Source: Vibrio ichthyoenteri ATCC 700023
GTDB taxonomy: Bacteria > Pseudomonadota > Gammaproteobacteria > Enterobacterales > Vibrionaceae
NCBI RefSeq assembly: GCF_000222605.1
Contig: NZ_AFWF01000011.1
Span: 1 to 47,499, forward strand
Length of the DNA stretch: 47,499 nucleotides
Direction: 5' to 3'
The translations under genes and the position numbers were made by a program. Below the pieces are notes generated by a model. It saw only the letters and a list, made by a program, of their open reading frames with translations, made no database searches and had not been told where the DNA came from. How positions within the stretch are numbered: position 1 is the stretch's first letter; the number at the start of each line of letters is the position of its first letter. Positions 1-8,240 of the stretch are shown in pieces.

Positions 1-11
1 TTTTTTTATAT

Positions 12-848
12 TTAAAATGGATACCAAAACAGCTGACTCTCATAGACTCGCTTAGTAATGGCCGCCACGACAACAATAACGATGCCGATGAGCATCCATA
101 TATCAATGCGGTTTAGTGGGCGATGGCTATACCAAGTTCGGCGGTTATTGCGGCCGAATCCACGTAAAGTCATAGCATTGGAGATTTGATCCGCGCGGTC
201 CAAGCTAGAGAAAATCAGTGGCCCAAGGATTTTCGCCACGTTTTGGATGCGCAAAAATAGCGGCGTATTCTTGGTGAGATCGAGCCCACGAGCTTGTTGA
301 GCGTGCATGATGTTAACGAAGTCTTTTTTTACTTCAGGTAGATAGCGCAACGTTAAACTGACGGCATACGCGATTTTATACGGTACACCAATGCGATTCA
401 AACTGGCAGCAAACTCGGTTGGGTGCGTGGTAAAGACGAACACCAATGCGATAGGGAACATGCTGAAGTATTTCAGTGTTACCGTAAGTAAGTAAAACAG
501 AGTTTCTTGTGTGATTGAATAGTGCCCAAATGGCAATAGCACCGTAGTCGAGCCCATATATTCAGTACCTTGCTGAGGTGCCAGCAAGAACATAAATAAT
601 GCGTTCATCATCAAAACACTCGCGGTACCAATCAGCAAGGGTTTATAGACAGACAGTGGTACGCGCGTCATCTTAAGCAAGCTAAGACCCGCAATAATCA
701 GCACACTGATAAGGCGCAAATCAAACGTAGTCAATACCACGGTTACCCACGCCATAAAAAGTGCAAACTTAGTGATTCCGTTCAGTGCATGCAAAGGGGA
801 TTTTGTATCAACATAGCTGATACCAAATTTCATTTTAGAGGCATTCAT
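12..848 (-). CDS. ECF transporter T component (EcfT/CbiQ-like transmembrane protein)
   Basis: 278-residue polytopic membrane protein, the energy-coupling T subunit that links the ATPases to the substrate-binding S protein in the inner membrane. Hydrophobic segments lie near residues 25-60, 70-90, 115-140 and 250-270. The cytoplasmic coupling region carries the two expected Arg motifs, A186-R187-G188 and L228-R229-G230. It is the last gene of the S-A/A'-T operon and its start overlaps the end of the ATPase gene by 4 bases (ATGA type), so translation is probably coupled. A T-rich run at bases 1-7 lies just past the stop codon on the far side, but no terminator can be judged at the window edge. 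Family assignment is firm; the substrate is not visible in this subunit. Confidence 0.9.
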   Translation of the reverse strand: MNASKMKFGISYVDTKSPLHALNGITKFALFMAWVTVVLTTFDLRLISVLIIAGLSLLKMTRVPLSVYKPLLIGTASVLMMNALFMFLLAPQQGTEYMGSTTVLLPFGHYSITQETLFYLLTVTLKYFSMFPIALVFVFTTHPTEFAASLNRIGVPYKIAYAVSLTLRYLPEVKKDFVNIMHAQQARGLDLTKNTPLFLRIQNVAKILGPLIFSSLDRADQISNAMTLRGFGRNNRRTWYSHRPLNRIDIWMLIGIVIVVVAAITKRVYESQLFWYPF

Positions 849-2539
849 GCGGCCGGTTTCTCACGTTCAATAAAGGTTTGCATAAAGCGAATTTTGTCTT
901 CGATATTTAGGCGTTCAGCAAGGTCATACAAGCTGGTGGTCGTCAAATTGGCCTGCTCAAGCAGTTTAGGTTGACTAAATACTTGAGTCATTGGCTGATC
1001 GGCAATCAGCTGGCTATCCGCAATCACAATCGAGCGAGTTGAGTACTCCAATACTAGGTGCATATCGTGGGAAATAATCACCACAGTAATGCCCATCTCT
1101 CGATTGAGTTTTTGTACAAAACTTAGCATTGAGGTGTAATTGCGGTAGTCTTGGCCTGCTGTCGGTTCGTCAAGAATTAGCAGTTGTGGTTCCATGACCA
1201 GAATTGAAGCAATCGTGACTCGTTTCTTTTGCCCATAGCTAAGCGCTTCTATCGGCCAATGGCGATATTTTGCTAGGCCACATAAAGTGAGAACGTCTTC
1301 AACTTTCTGCTCAATAACGCTCTCTTCAAGCCCTTTATTACGCAGGCCAAAAGCAACTTCATCGAAGATCATATGGTGTGAGATCATATGATTTGGGTTT
1401 TGCATAACTACGCCGATCTTCTGGCTGCGCTCGAAGATGCTTAGGTTCGCAATATCTTGACCATCGAAATCAATCGAGCCAGCGTCCGGTTCAACCACAC
1501 CCATAATCAATTTGGTAATGGTAGATTTGCCGGAACCATTTTTACCCAAAATTGAGACGAACTCACCGCGTTGTACGTCAAATGAAACCGCTTCAAGGGC
1601 ATTTTTTTCACCGTCATAAGAGTAAGTCAAATCACGGATTTGTAACAGGGGTGAGCTTTGCTCTGCACTTGGGGCTAATGTGGTTTCCACTTGCCATTGC
1701 GTGAAGGCAGATTGGTACTGCTGGACATCGATATTATCTAATGATGACAGCTTGTCATTGTCTGAAAGTGGGCAATGCGCCGCTTTCAATGCCGATAAAT
1801 ACAGCGGTTCACGGATACCGTGTTGAGCCAGTAAATCCGATGCTAATAACGCATCAGGCGTCATATCAGCGACGATTTCACCTTGCTCCATCAAGATTAC
1901 GCGATCAACATTGCGATGCAGAACATCTTCAAGGCGATGTTCAATCATGACGATCGTTTTGTTGGTCTTGCGGTGTAGATCGTCGATGATCTCAATGGTT
2001 TTACGACCCGTTTTTGGGTCAAGAGCCGCTAGTGGTTCATCAAACAATAAGATGTCAACGTCGTCGACTAAGATGCCAGCCAGTGATACGCGTTGTTTTT
2101 GGCCACCTGATAAGTCATGCGGTGAACGTTCGAGCATGTCTGCAAGATCGACCATTTGCGCGGTAGCTTTTACCAATGGGTACATTTCGATATTCGACAT
2201 GCACTGGTTTTCCAGAGCAAACGCGATATCTTCCCCAATGCTAAGACCAACGAACTGGCTATCAGTATCTTGCAGTACCGTGCCCACTTGTTCGGTAAAG
2301 GCATGCAGATCTAACGCCGAAGTCACTTGACCATTAATGGTTAGTTGACCGGATGTTTCACCAGCGATCGCGTGAGGAATTAAGCCGTTTAAACATTGCC
2401 CAAGGGTAGACTTACCGCTACCACTTGGACCGATGATGACGATTTTCTCTCCTTGCTCTATCCTTAGATTGATATTTTTTAATGTCGGTTTATCCAGCGA
2501 CTGATATCTAAAAGAGAAGTTAGAAAATTCGATGGTCAT
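845..2539 (-). CDS. ECF transporter fused A-A' ATPase
   Basis: 564-residue protein with two complete ABC ATPase domains in one chain, the duplicated ATPase of an ECF importer. The first half has Walker A GPSGSGKST (about residues 37-45), signature LSGGQKQR and Walker B ILLFDEP. The second half has Walker A GKNGSGKST (around residue 330), a degenerate signature LSYGQKKR and Walker B LLILDEP. An Asp/Ser-rich linker near residues 260-300 joins them. It lies 3 bases after the S-component gene and overlaps the T-component gene, so all three are co-transcribed. Resembles the YkoD-type fused ATPases of thiamin-precursor and UPF0397 systems. Confidence in the family is high. Confidence 0.92.
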   Translation of the reverse strand: MTIEFSNFSFRYQSLDKPTLKNINLRIEQGEKIVIIGPSGSGKSTLGQCLNGLIPHAIAGETSGQLTINGQVTSALDLHAFTEQVGTVLQDTDSQFVGLSIGEDIAFALENQCMSNIEMYPLVKATAQMVDLADMLERSPHDLSGGQKQRVSLAGILVDDVDILLFDEPLAALDPKTGRKTIEIIDDLHRKTNKTIVMIEHRLEDVLHRNVDRVILMEQGEIVADMTPDALLASDLLAQHGIREPLYLSALKAAHCPLSDNDKLSSLDNIDVQQYQSAFTQWQVETTLAPSAEQSSPLLQIRDLTYSYDGEKNALEAVSFDVQRGEFVSILGKNGSGKSTITKLIMGVVEPDAGSIDFDGQDIANLSIFERSQKIGVVMQNPNHMISHHMIFDEVAFGLRNKGLEESVIEQKVEDVLTLCGLAKYRHWPIEALSYGQKKRVTIASILVMEPQLLILDEPTAGQDYRNYTSMLSFVQKLNREMGITVVIISHDMHLVLEYSTRSIVIADSQLIADQPMTQVFSQPKLLEQANLTTTSLYDLAERLNIEDKIRFMQTFIEREKPAA

Positions 2540-2542
2540 TGC

Positions 2543-3094
2543 CTATTTGGCCTCAGTTAAATTGCGGCTCATTGCATTGCGTTTGGCGACGTTTTTGAGA
2601 ATAAAGAAACCTACAATCGCAATCAGTAAAGAGTTACCGGCTGCAATAATAGTTAGTTGGGTGAAGACTTTAGTAAACGGTTCTGCATACAAAATAGTAT
2701 CTAAGAAGGCAGAGCAGCCATATCCCACTACGTTACCGACAAAAGCTAAAAGCACAAACAGAGCAAAGTCAGTCTTATTAAAGATGCCTTTATCTAGATT
2801 GTGTTTCGTCATGCTCGAGTAAAAACCCATGGTTAAGCCGACGATGCCAGAACCCAGAACCCATGTTAGCCAAACTCCCCAGCCCGCAAATAGGTCCGTT
2901 ACCCAGTGGCCAATAAAACCAACCAGAAAACCAACTAATGGGCCAAATAGCACCGAAAACAGAGCCAATACCGCCATGGCTGGTTTTAGAGTGGTATTAG
3001 CAAAAACTGGAATACCAAACATAGGTAGGCCGCCGATACCATATAGAGCGGCGCCGATGGCAATGACAACGACAGTTTTGGCAGAAAGATTCAT
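2543..3094 (-). CDS. ECF transporter S component, UPF0397 family
   Basis: 183-residue integral membrane protein with about five hydrophobic segments, matching the UPF0397 / ECF riboflavin-type S-component group. These proteins bind the vitamin or precursor in the membrane and dock on the EcfT/EcfA module, which the next two genes supply. The N-terminus shows the typical pattern of a helix (about residues 7-27), a Gly/Pro-rich turn and a long hydrophobic stretch (about residues 35-60). First gene of the operon, preceded by a recognisable promoter and a 16-bp palindrome. Family resemblance points to riboflavin or a related vitamin, but no riboswitch is visible upstream, so the substrate stays open. 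Confidence 0.85.
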   Translation of the reverse strand: MNLSAKTVVVIAIGAALYGIGGLPMFGIPVFANTTLKPAMAVLALFSVLFGPLVGFLVGFIGHWVTDLFAGWGVWLTWVLGSGIVGLTMGFYSSMTKHNLDKGIFNKTDFALFVLLAFVGNVVGYGCSAFLDTILYAEPFTKVFTQLTIIAAGNSLLIAIVGFFILKNVAKRNAMSRNLTEAK

Positions 3095-3181
3095 AGATAA
3101 CCTGTGTTCTAGCGAAATAAAATAAGTGATCCTAGTGAGCGATATTGATTCGATTTTTGCTCATGGATATGTGGATGGCGC

Positions 3182-3210
3182 ATTATACAGAACAATATTG
3201 ATGATGGAAA
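3182..3210 (-). promoter_or_regulatory. Promoter of the ECF transporter operon
   Basis: Read on the minus strand there is TTTCCA (3205-3210), a 17-base spacer and a perfect TATAAT (3182-3187), placing the start of transcription about 80-90 bases before the S-component start codon. Consensus reading only, no experimental support. Confidence 0.6.
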
Positions 3211-3217
3211 GCTAACT

Positions 3218-3233
3218 ATCTAGACGTCTAGAT
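3218..3233. promoter_or_regulatory. 16-bp perfect palindrome, candidate operator
   Basis: ATCTAGACGTCTAGAT is a perfect 16-bp palindrome ending 7 bases upstream of the -35 element of the ECF operon promoter. That is where an activator would bind, although a repressor is also possible. No regulator gene is adjacent. The rest of 3095-3432 holds the promoter, a hairpin at 3369-3398 and nothing else I can identify. Confidence 0.45.
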
Positions 3234-3368
3234 GCGAAATTATCGCTCGTAAAGTGTGATGTACAGCAAATTATGTAATCACTCATTTCCCGTGATGCAG
3301 AGTAATGATCGCGGGGATCGCAGTGATAACCGCCTGACTGAGTAAAATAATGGCGGATGATGGGGCCT

Positions 3369-3398
3369 ATGAGGCTCCGTATGGGATTGGAGCCTCAT
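3369..3398. terminator. Hairpin downstream of the HlyD-type gene
   Basis: ATGAGGCTCC and GGAGCCTCAT form a 10-bp perfect stem with a 10-base loop, 35 bases past the stop codon of the minus-strand gene at 3433. No T run follows on either strand, so it may be a weak terminator or an mRNA 3'-end stabiliser. Confidence 0.4.
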
Positions 3399-3432
3399 AA
3401 CTTGTGCTTTGATCTACGGTCGCAGCTTTAGA

Positions 3433-4563
3433 TTAGTGATCAAGGTAGAGATAGTTTTGCCAACTCTTCATGCGAATGAGCACTTTACGCATGATTGAAA
3501 CATGGCTGAAGCTGTCAGAGTAAACGGCCACCTCGACTGCGGTGCCCATAGGCAGGGCATATGGCGTTAAGTCGTCATTGACTTTTAAGGTCACTAATAC
3601 ACGACCATTGGTTCTCAGAGCGTCGGTACCGACGAGCGTACCACGTGCTTGAAATTGACTCTCACCAATGGCGGGCAAGACATCGATGACTTCACCTTTG
3701 AAGACTCTTCCCGGTAGTGCACGGAAAATAAACTCGGCATCAAACCCTGGTTTTAAGCGCTGCAGCGAATTTTGGCGAAATGCCGCGGTATACACCAGAT
3801 CTTCACTGTGGACAAAGGTCATCACGGGAGCTAGTGGTAGCGGCACGGCCATCACGCCAGGGCGCAACGCTAATTGAGTAGCAAAGCCATCAGTAGGGGC
3901 ATAGACCGTCGTTTGTTCAAGATCAAACTCAGCTTTTCGCAGATCCGCGAGCAAGCGTGCTACTGTGGTATTTTCCCCACCGATTTCAGAATTCAACGCG
4001 ATTTCCGCTTGTTCAATATTAGTCGATGCCACTTCTACGGTTGCTTGCGCGGCTTTAAAAGCTTGGCGACGAGTATCTAACTGCTGAGCGGTGAATGCGC
4101 CTTTATCGTATCCGCGTTGATAACGATTGAATTCTCGTTGTGCTTTATCTCGTTCAGCAATCGCCTTAGTTAATGCAGCTTCTTTTTCTTGAACGGTAGC
4201 TTCTAACCCTAAAGCACCTTGACTGGCTTCTTTGACTTGCGCTTTGAGTTTGTCAACTTCAGCAAGGTAAGGGACAGGATCGATCTTAAACAGCACATCC
4301 CCGGCTTTTAGCGGCTGGTTGGCTTCAACGGGCACTTCGATTACTCGGCCTCGAACGCCTGATACGATTGGTGTGGTGGAGAAGACTTGGTTACCGATCT
4401 GAGTATAGGGGTGGTTAAAATTCATTAATAAAATCAGTGTTCCAATCAACACTACGCCACCGAGCACCGCGGTGGGTACGGTCCATTTGTTGAGTGGAAT
4501 ACGGAAAACCTTAAAAACAGCAATGCAAAGTGCGGCATAAGTGAGTATCAGTAATAAATCCAT
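3433..4563 (-). CDS. HlyD-family secretion/membrane fusion protein (YiaV/YibH-like)
   Basis: 376-residue inner-membrane-anchored periplasmic adaptor. Two hydrophobic segments lie at residues 1-20 and 28-48, followed by a biotinyl/lipoyl-like half motif (GRVIEVPVEANQPLKAGDVL, about residues 73-92). A long alpha-helical hairpin spans about 100-200, the second lipoyl half about 210-235, and a beta-barrel domain follows. Such proteins normally bridge an inner-membrane pump to an outer-membrane channel; no pump or channel gene is adjacent here. It begins 2 bases after a DUF3302 gene, the same pairing as E. coli yiaW-yiaV. The transported substrate is unknown. Confidence 0.82.
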   Translation of the reverse strand: MDLLLILTYAALCIAVFKVFRIPLNKWTVPTAVLGGVVLIGTLILLMNFNHPYTQIGNQVFSTTPIVSGVRGRVIEVPVEANQPLKAGDVLFKIDPVPYLAEVDKLKAQVKEASQGALGLEATVQEKEAALTKAIAERDKAQREFNRYQRGYDKGAFTAQQLDTRRQAFKAAQATVEVASTNIEQAEIALNSEIGGENTTVARLLADLRKAEFDLEQTTVYAPTDGFATQLALRPGVMAVPLPLAPVMTFVHSEDLVYTAAFRQNSLQRLKPGFDAEFIFRALPGRVFKGEVIDVLPAIGESQFQARGTLVGTDALRTNGRVLVTLKVNDDLTPYALPMGTAVEVAVYSDSFSHVSIMRKVLIRMKSWQNYLYLDH

Positions 4564-4565
4564 GC

Positions 4566-4967
4566 TTACTGCTCCTCTTTATTATTGGTCGGTTGCTCTG
4601 TTGATTGTTGGTGAGCATTTAGTTGTTTTGTTTGCGTTGCTTTCAACGTCGCCATATCTTGTTGCAGAGATTCCACTTGATCAATCAAGTGTTCAAGGCG
4701 GTGGTGGAGGTCGTGTTGTTCTTCTTCGAGTTTGTGAAAACCCCAGCCTCGTTCTTTGCGCCATAATGTCGCCCAGATCCACAGGAATGGCCATAAAACA
4801 TGTAAGGTGAAAAGGCTAACCCAGCCTGCGTAGTGAATAGCATCTTGATGTGGATGCTCACGGCTTTTGGCTATTTCATAGGGGATGTCATGAATAGCAA
4901 TGATGCCGTAAAACAGCACTAGAGCGACGAAAATGAGCAAGCCTAGTGCGAAGTAATCGAGAAACAT
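4566..4967 (-). CDS. DUF3302 inner membrane protein (YiaW-like)
   Basis: 133-residue protein with a hydrophobic N-terminal helix (about residues 4-25), a short loop, a second helix (about 45-68, Trp-rich), then a charged coiled-coil tail (about 75-120) rich in Glu, Gln and His. It matches the DUF3302/YiaW family, always seen next to a HlyD-type protein, as here with a 2-base gap. The coiled coil may pair with the helical hairpin of that partner; this is inference. A good ribosome site (AAGGACGG) precedes the start. Function unknown. Confidence 0.8.
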   Translation of the reverse strand: MFLDYFALGLLIFVALVLFYGIIAIHDIPYEIAKSREHPHQDAIHYAGWVSLFTLHVLWPFLWIWATLWRKERGWGFHKLEEEQHDLHHRLEHLIDQVESLQQDMATLKATQTKQLNAHQQSTEQPTNNKEEQ

Positions 4968-5058
4968 AATACCGTCCTTGTATAATTTTATGCTCTAAGT
5001 ATAAGAGTGAAATCAGACAATTAACGGTTTTTTGTTGCAATTTGTATAAATAAGCTCT

Positions 5059-6642
5059 TTATTCGCAACAAACTTGGTTGCGACCATTGGCTTTGGCTCG
5101 ATAGAGTGCTTTATCTGCTCGGTAGAAGGTTCGTTGAGTATTCTCTCCTTCGCGGTGTAGTGTAATACCGACACTTACCGTCAGGCCGCGCTCTCCCAAA
5201 ATCTCCTGCCAGCCAAACTTGAAAATACGTTCGCGGTAGTTTTCAGCGTGCATTTTGGCTTGCTCTAGGGTGTAACGCTCGATAATGATCAAAAACTCTT
5301 CGCCACCAAAGCGGACACAGGATGCGCCACGGAATTTGAAGTAGGACGAGAGCTCTGAAGAGACGCTAACAATGGCTTTATCACCCACTAGGTGACTGAG
5401 TTCATCGTTGATTGACTTGAAGTGGTCAATATCCACGACCAAAAGCGCGAATGGCGTATCGTGAAGTAGTAGATCTTTGAGTTTCATATCCAACCAGCGG
5501 CGATTGTGTAGGCCGGTGAGCGGATCGGTAAAGACATCTTGTTGCAACTGCGCCACGGCGTGTTTTTGGTGCTCTGTGGTTTCTTTGAGTTCGCGGTTTT
5601 CTAATTCTGATAGGATCAGTTTTAGTTGTAATTCAAAGCGCGCCAGACGGCGTAACTGGCTTGCGCCAAGCTCGCAAATTGGGATCTTTTTCATCAGATC
5701 GTTTTCAATGCGATAAGCACAATGCTGATATTCAAGCGCGCGTTTGTAGTTTTGTTGTTTCTCACAAACGGATGCGAGTGCATCACACAATCGCAAATTG
5801 AGTAGTGGCGAGCCTTCTTTTTGAATTCTTGAGTGAGCGCGTTCTAATACCCAGTTGGCAAGGTGTATTTTGTCACTATCGTTGAGGCAGTACCCCAACT
5901 CCATGCGGATCATATTCGACAGCCAGTTTGAATTGATATTGCCCGCAGCATATTGCACATGGCCCAGACAACGCATTGCTTCATCAAGAAGACCTTGTTG
6001 TCGTAGCAATCGTGCTTGGTAGAGAAGAATTTGTCCAGCGAGCACTTTGTCACTGACTAAAATACTGAGCTCTTCGCACTCTTTGATTAGATCGTTAGCT
6101 GCACTGATACGTTTGAGGTCAATGTAACAAGCAAGCATGTAGAGCTTGTAACGCAATCGAAGAGAGCGGCTACTAATGGCATGATCGATACTGTCGATTT
6201 TTTGATAGTAGCGTAGGGCTCGAGCATGGTCACCATACGCATCGCACAAATTGCCCATCCCCAAAACCGCTTTGACGTAGGCATCAATATAACCATTTTC
6301 GACCGCAATCGTTGAGGAGGCGATATATTCATTGAGTGCGGCGTTAAAATCGCCATGATCGACTAAGCGATCGGCTAAGTAGCCTCGAACTTCTAAAATC
6401 AGGTGAGCATCATGCGGCAAAGAGAGTAAATCTAGTGCTGAACGCAGCTCCTCAATCCCCTCTTGGAATTGTTTTAATGAAGTTCGAAACTCAGCACTAA
6501 TAACGTAAGACTGGGCTTTTTCCTGTGTTGTTGTCGCGACATGTTGGCGGATGTGATTCCAGAAAACCAGCGCTTCTTCTCCAGCCACTGAAGAAGCATC
6601 AAGCCCAGCATCGGATATTTTGTTTAGCAGGACTTCCATCAT
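5059..6642 (-). CDS. TPR-repeat diguanylate cyclase (GGEEF)
   Basis: 527-residue cytoplasmic protein without membrane segments. Residues about 30-340 are helical TPR-like repeats, residues about 330-370 a connecting helix, and residues about 372-525 a GGDEF domain. The domain has DPLTGLHNRRW, metal-site Asp residues in VVDIDHFK, and an intact catalytic loop GGEEF at 446-450, so it should make cyclic di-GMP. The RxxD inhibitory site five residues before the loop is absent, so product inhibition through that site is not expected. The start codon overlaps the stop of the upstream TPR gene (ATGA), indicating coupled translation. The TPR region probably senses a protein partner or peptide. Confidence 0.9.
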   Translation of the reverse strand: MMEVLLNKISDAGLDASSVAGEEALVFWNHIRQHVATTTQEKAQSYVISAEFRTSLKQFQEGIEELRSALDLLSLPHDAHLILEVRGYLADRLVDHGDFNAALNEYIASSTIAVENGYIDAYVKAVLGMGNLCDAYGDHARALRYYQKIDSIDHAISSRSLRLRYKLYMLACYIDLKRISAANDLIKECEELSILVSDKVLAGQILLYQARLLRQQGLLDEAMRCLGHVQYAAGNINSNWLSNMIRMELGYCLNDSDKIHLANWVLERAHSRIQKEGSPLLNLRLCDALASVCEKQQNYKRALEYQHCAYRIENDLMKKIPICELGASQLRRLARFELQLKLILSELENRELKETTEHQKHAVAQLQQDVFTDPLTGLHNRRWLDMKLKDLLLHDTPFALLVVDIDHFKSINDELSHLVGDKAIVSVSSELSSYFKFRGASCVRFGGEEFLIIIERYTLEQAKMHAENYRERIFKFGWQEILGERGLTVSVGITLHREGENTQRTFYRADKALYRAKANGRNQVCCE

Positions 6643-8117
6643 AATTCAGTTACCACCGGCTCTTGTTCTAGTTGTTCCAACTGTTCCAAGGTGAAAGGGA
6701 AGGTCAGGATGTCATGGTATGCCAATTTAGGCTGTATCTGCTTAATCCCTCTACGTTTCCAAGGGTACATTGCAAACATCTGAGTTAACACTTGGAAGAT
6801 GCGGTTGGCTTCTTCACCTTTCTCAGCCAAAAGCAGCCCCAATTTTTCGCTGCTTAAACGCGATAGTAAATCTTGATGATTGCAAAAGGAGTGCGCAAGC
6901 TCTGCACAGATATCTAAACATTTACTATTGGGATGGTGGATGATGATTACCACATGATTGGATCGTTTAAGTTCGGTCTTAAACAGCATCATTTGTTCCC
7001 ACCAAATGGTCTCTGAGACCATTTGGCTCATGTGCTTATCTGGGTCGTACTCGTGTTGTGCTCGGATACGCTTAATCAGTTTTTTCGCGCGCTGTTCGAG
7101 TAATCGTTTAGATGCTCGCGCCTTGTCACTGCCTTCTCGCACGGTCTGTTCACGAAGCATATCAGTGGCGTGAGTACGGTATTTTTTAAATGCTTGTAGC
7201 GCAGTGATAAAATCACCCACTTCTTCAGCGACTCGTGATTGTTGAAAATAGATTTGCGATAGCAGTTCGCCGTTATCAAAACTGTTGGCCGTTTTTTCGG
7301 CGGCAAGAAGTAGTTGAGAGGCTTCTGAGGGTTCTTTGCGCATCAACTCCAGACGGGCTTGGCTAATATATGCGTGGGCTTTCATCCAAGTTAAGTTGTT
7401 TTGTTCCACCAACTTTTGTGCTTTTTTCGTTGCTCGCTCGGCATCTTCAAGTCGTTCTAAACCCAGCAAGGCTAAGCCTCTGAAATCCCAGATTTCAGCA
7501 TGCCAAGTGCGGTCGTGGTGATGCTGCAACGCTTCTTCAGCGCTGTCTAAGATAGAGAGCATATCGATGTAATTGCCGATAAGATAATTATCCCACGCCA
7601 GCAAAATTCTCGCTTTACCTTCTAACCAGTAGATTCGTAAGTTATTGGCCGCTGTAACGGCTAATTCATGGGTGGAGAGCGCTAACTGATATTCGCCTAG
7701 TACACGCCAGACATTGCCGAGGCCAATCAAGGATTCAATTTGAATTTCGACTTGATCAACCAGGGCGGATTGTTCTAACGATTGAATCCAATATTGTTGA
7801 GCAGAGTAATATTTGGCTTGCCCCCAGAAGTGAAGAGCATGTAAGTGGAGAATTTCAGGAAGGTCATCATCGTTATCGACTTGACTCAGCTTTGTGTAGG
7901 CTTCGCGGATACTCTTTAGACCCTTGCGATAGTCCATTAACGCCCAATAACACCGAGAGATGATCACTAGGCTTTGAATGACACCTTGGGGAAATAGAAT
8001 CTGATTCGCTCGTGTTGCGCATTGTTCTGCCGTGAGCAGTACCTGCTCAGGCTCGCTCTCAATTCGCGATTTAAGCTGCTCTAGCTCAATTTCTAGCAAA
8101 TGCTGGCTTTTATCCAA
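6639..8117 (-). CDS. TPR-repeat protein with a degenerate GGDEF-like C-terminus
   Basis: 492-residue cytoplasmic protein. Residues about 5-330 are TPR-like helical repeats; a basic coiled region (about 330-350) follows. The C-terminal part has the outline of a GGDEF domain: HVVIIIHHPN lies where LLVVDIDHFK would be, and DLLSRLSSEKLGLLL where DLLARLGGDEFALLL would be. The signature is thus SSEKL at 422-426, with no metal-binding Asp residues, so diguanylate cyclase activity is not expected. It overlaps the active TPR-GGEEF gene by 4 bases. The start is a TTG preceded by AAGGGATTAG. A likely role is a regulatory partner of the downstream cyclase; this is inference. Confidence 0.75.
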   Translation of the reverse strand: MDKSQHLLEIELEQLKSRIESEPEQVLLTAEQCATRANQILFPQGVIQSLVIISRCYWALMDYRKGLKSIREAYTKLSQVDNDDDLPEILHLHALHFWGQAKYYSAQQYWIQSLEQSALVDQVEIQIESLIGLGNVWRVLGEYQLALSTHELAVTAANNLRIYWLEGKARILLAWDNYLIGNYIDMLSILDSAEEALQHHHDRTWHAEIWDFRGLALLGLERLEDAERATKKAQKLVEQNNLTWMKAHAYISQARLELMRKEPSEASQLLLAAEKTANSFDNGELLSQIYFQQSRVAEEVGDFITALQAFKKYRTHATDMLREQTVREGSDKARASKRLLEQRAKKLIKRIRAQHEYDPDKHMSQMVSETIWWEQMMLFKTELKRSNHVVIIIHHPNSKCLDICAELAHSFCNHQDLLSRLSSEKLGLLLAEKGEEANRIFQVLTQMFAMYPWKRRGIKQIQPKLAYHDILTFPFTLEQLEQLEQEPVVTEL

Positions 8118-8240
8118 TGAACTAATCCCTTAACCGCTTACTGAATTCATACTTAAGTATTATAAAAATAGCTGCCTTTGGTGTGCTAGAAAAAGCGCTA
8201 TTTGAGCGACGGTTTAATGGCGAACTTCACATTAATTAAA

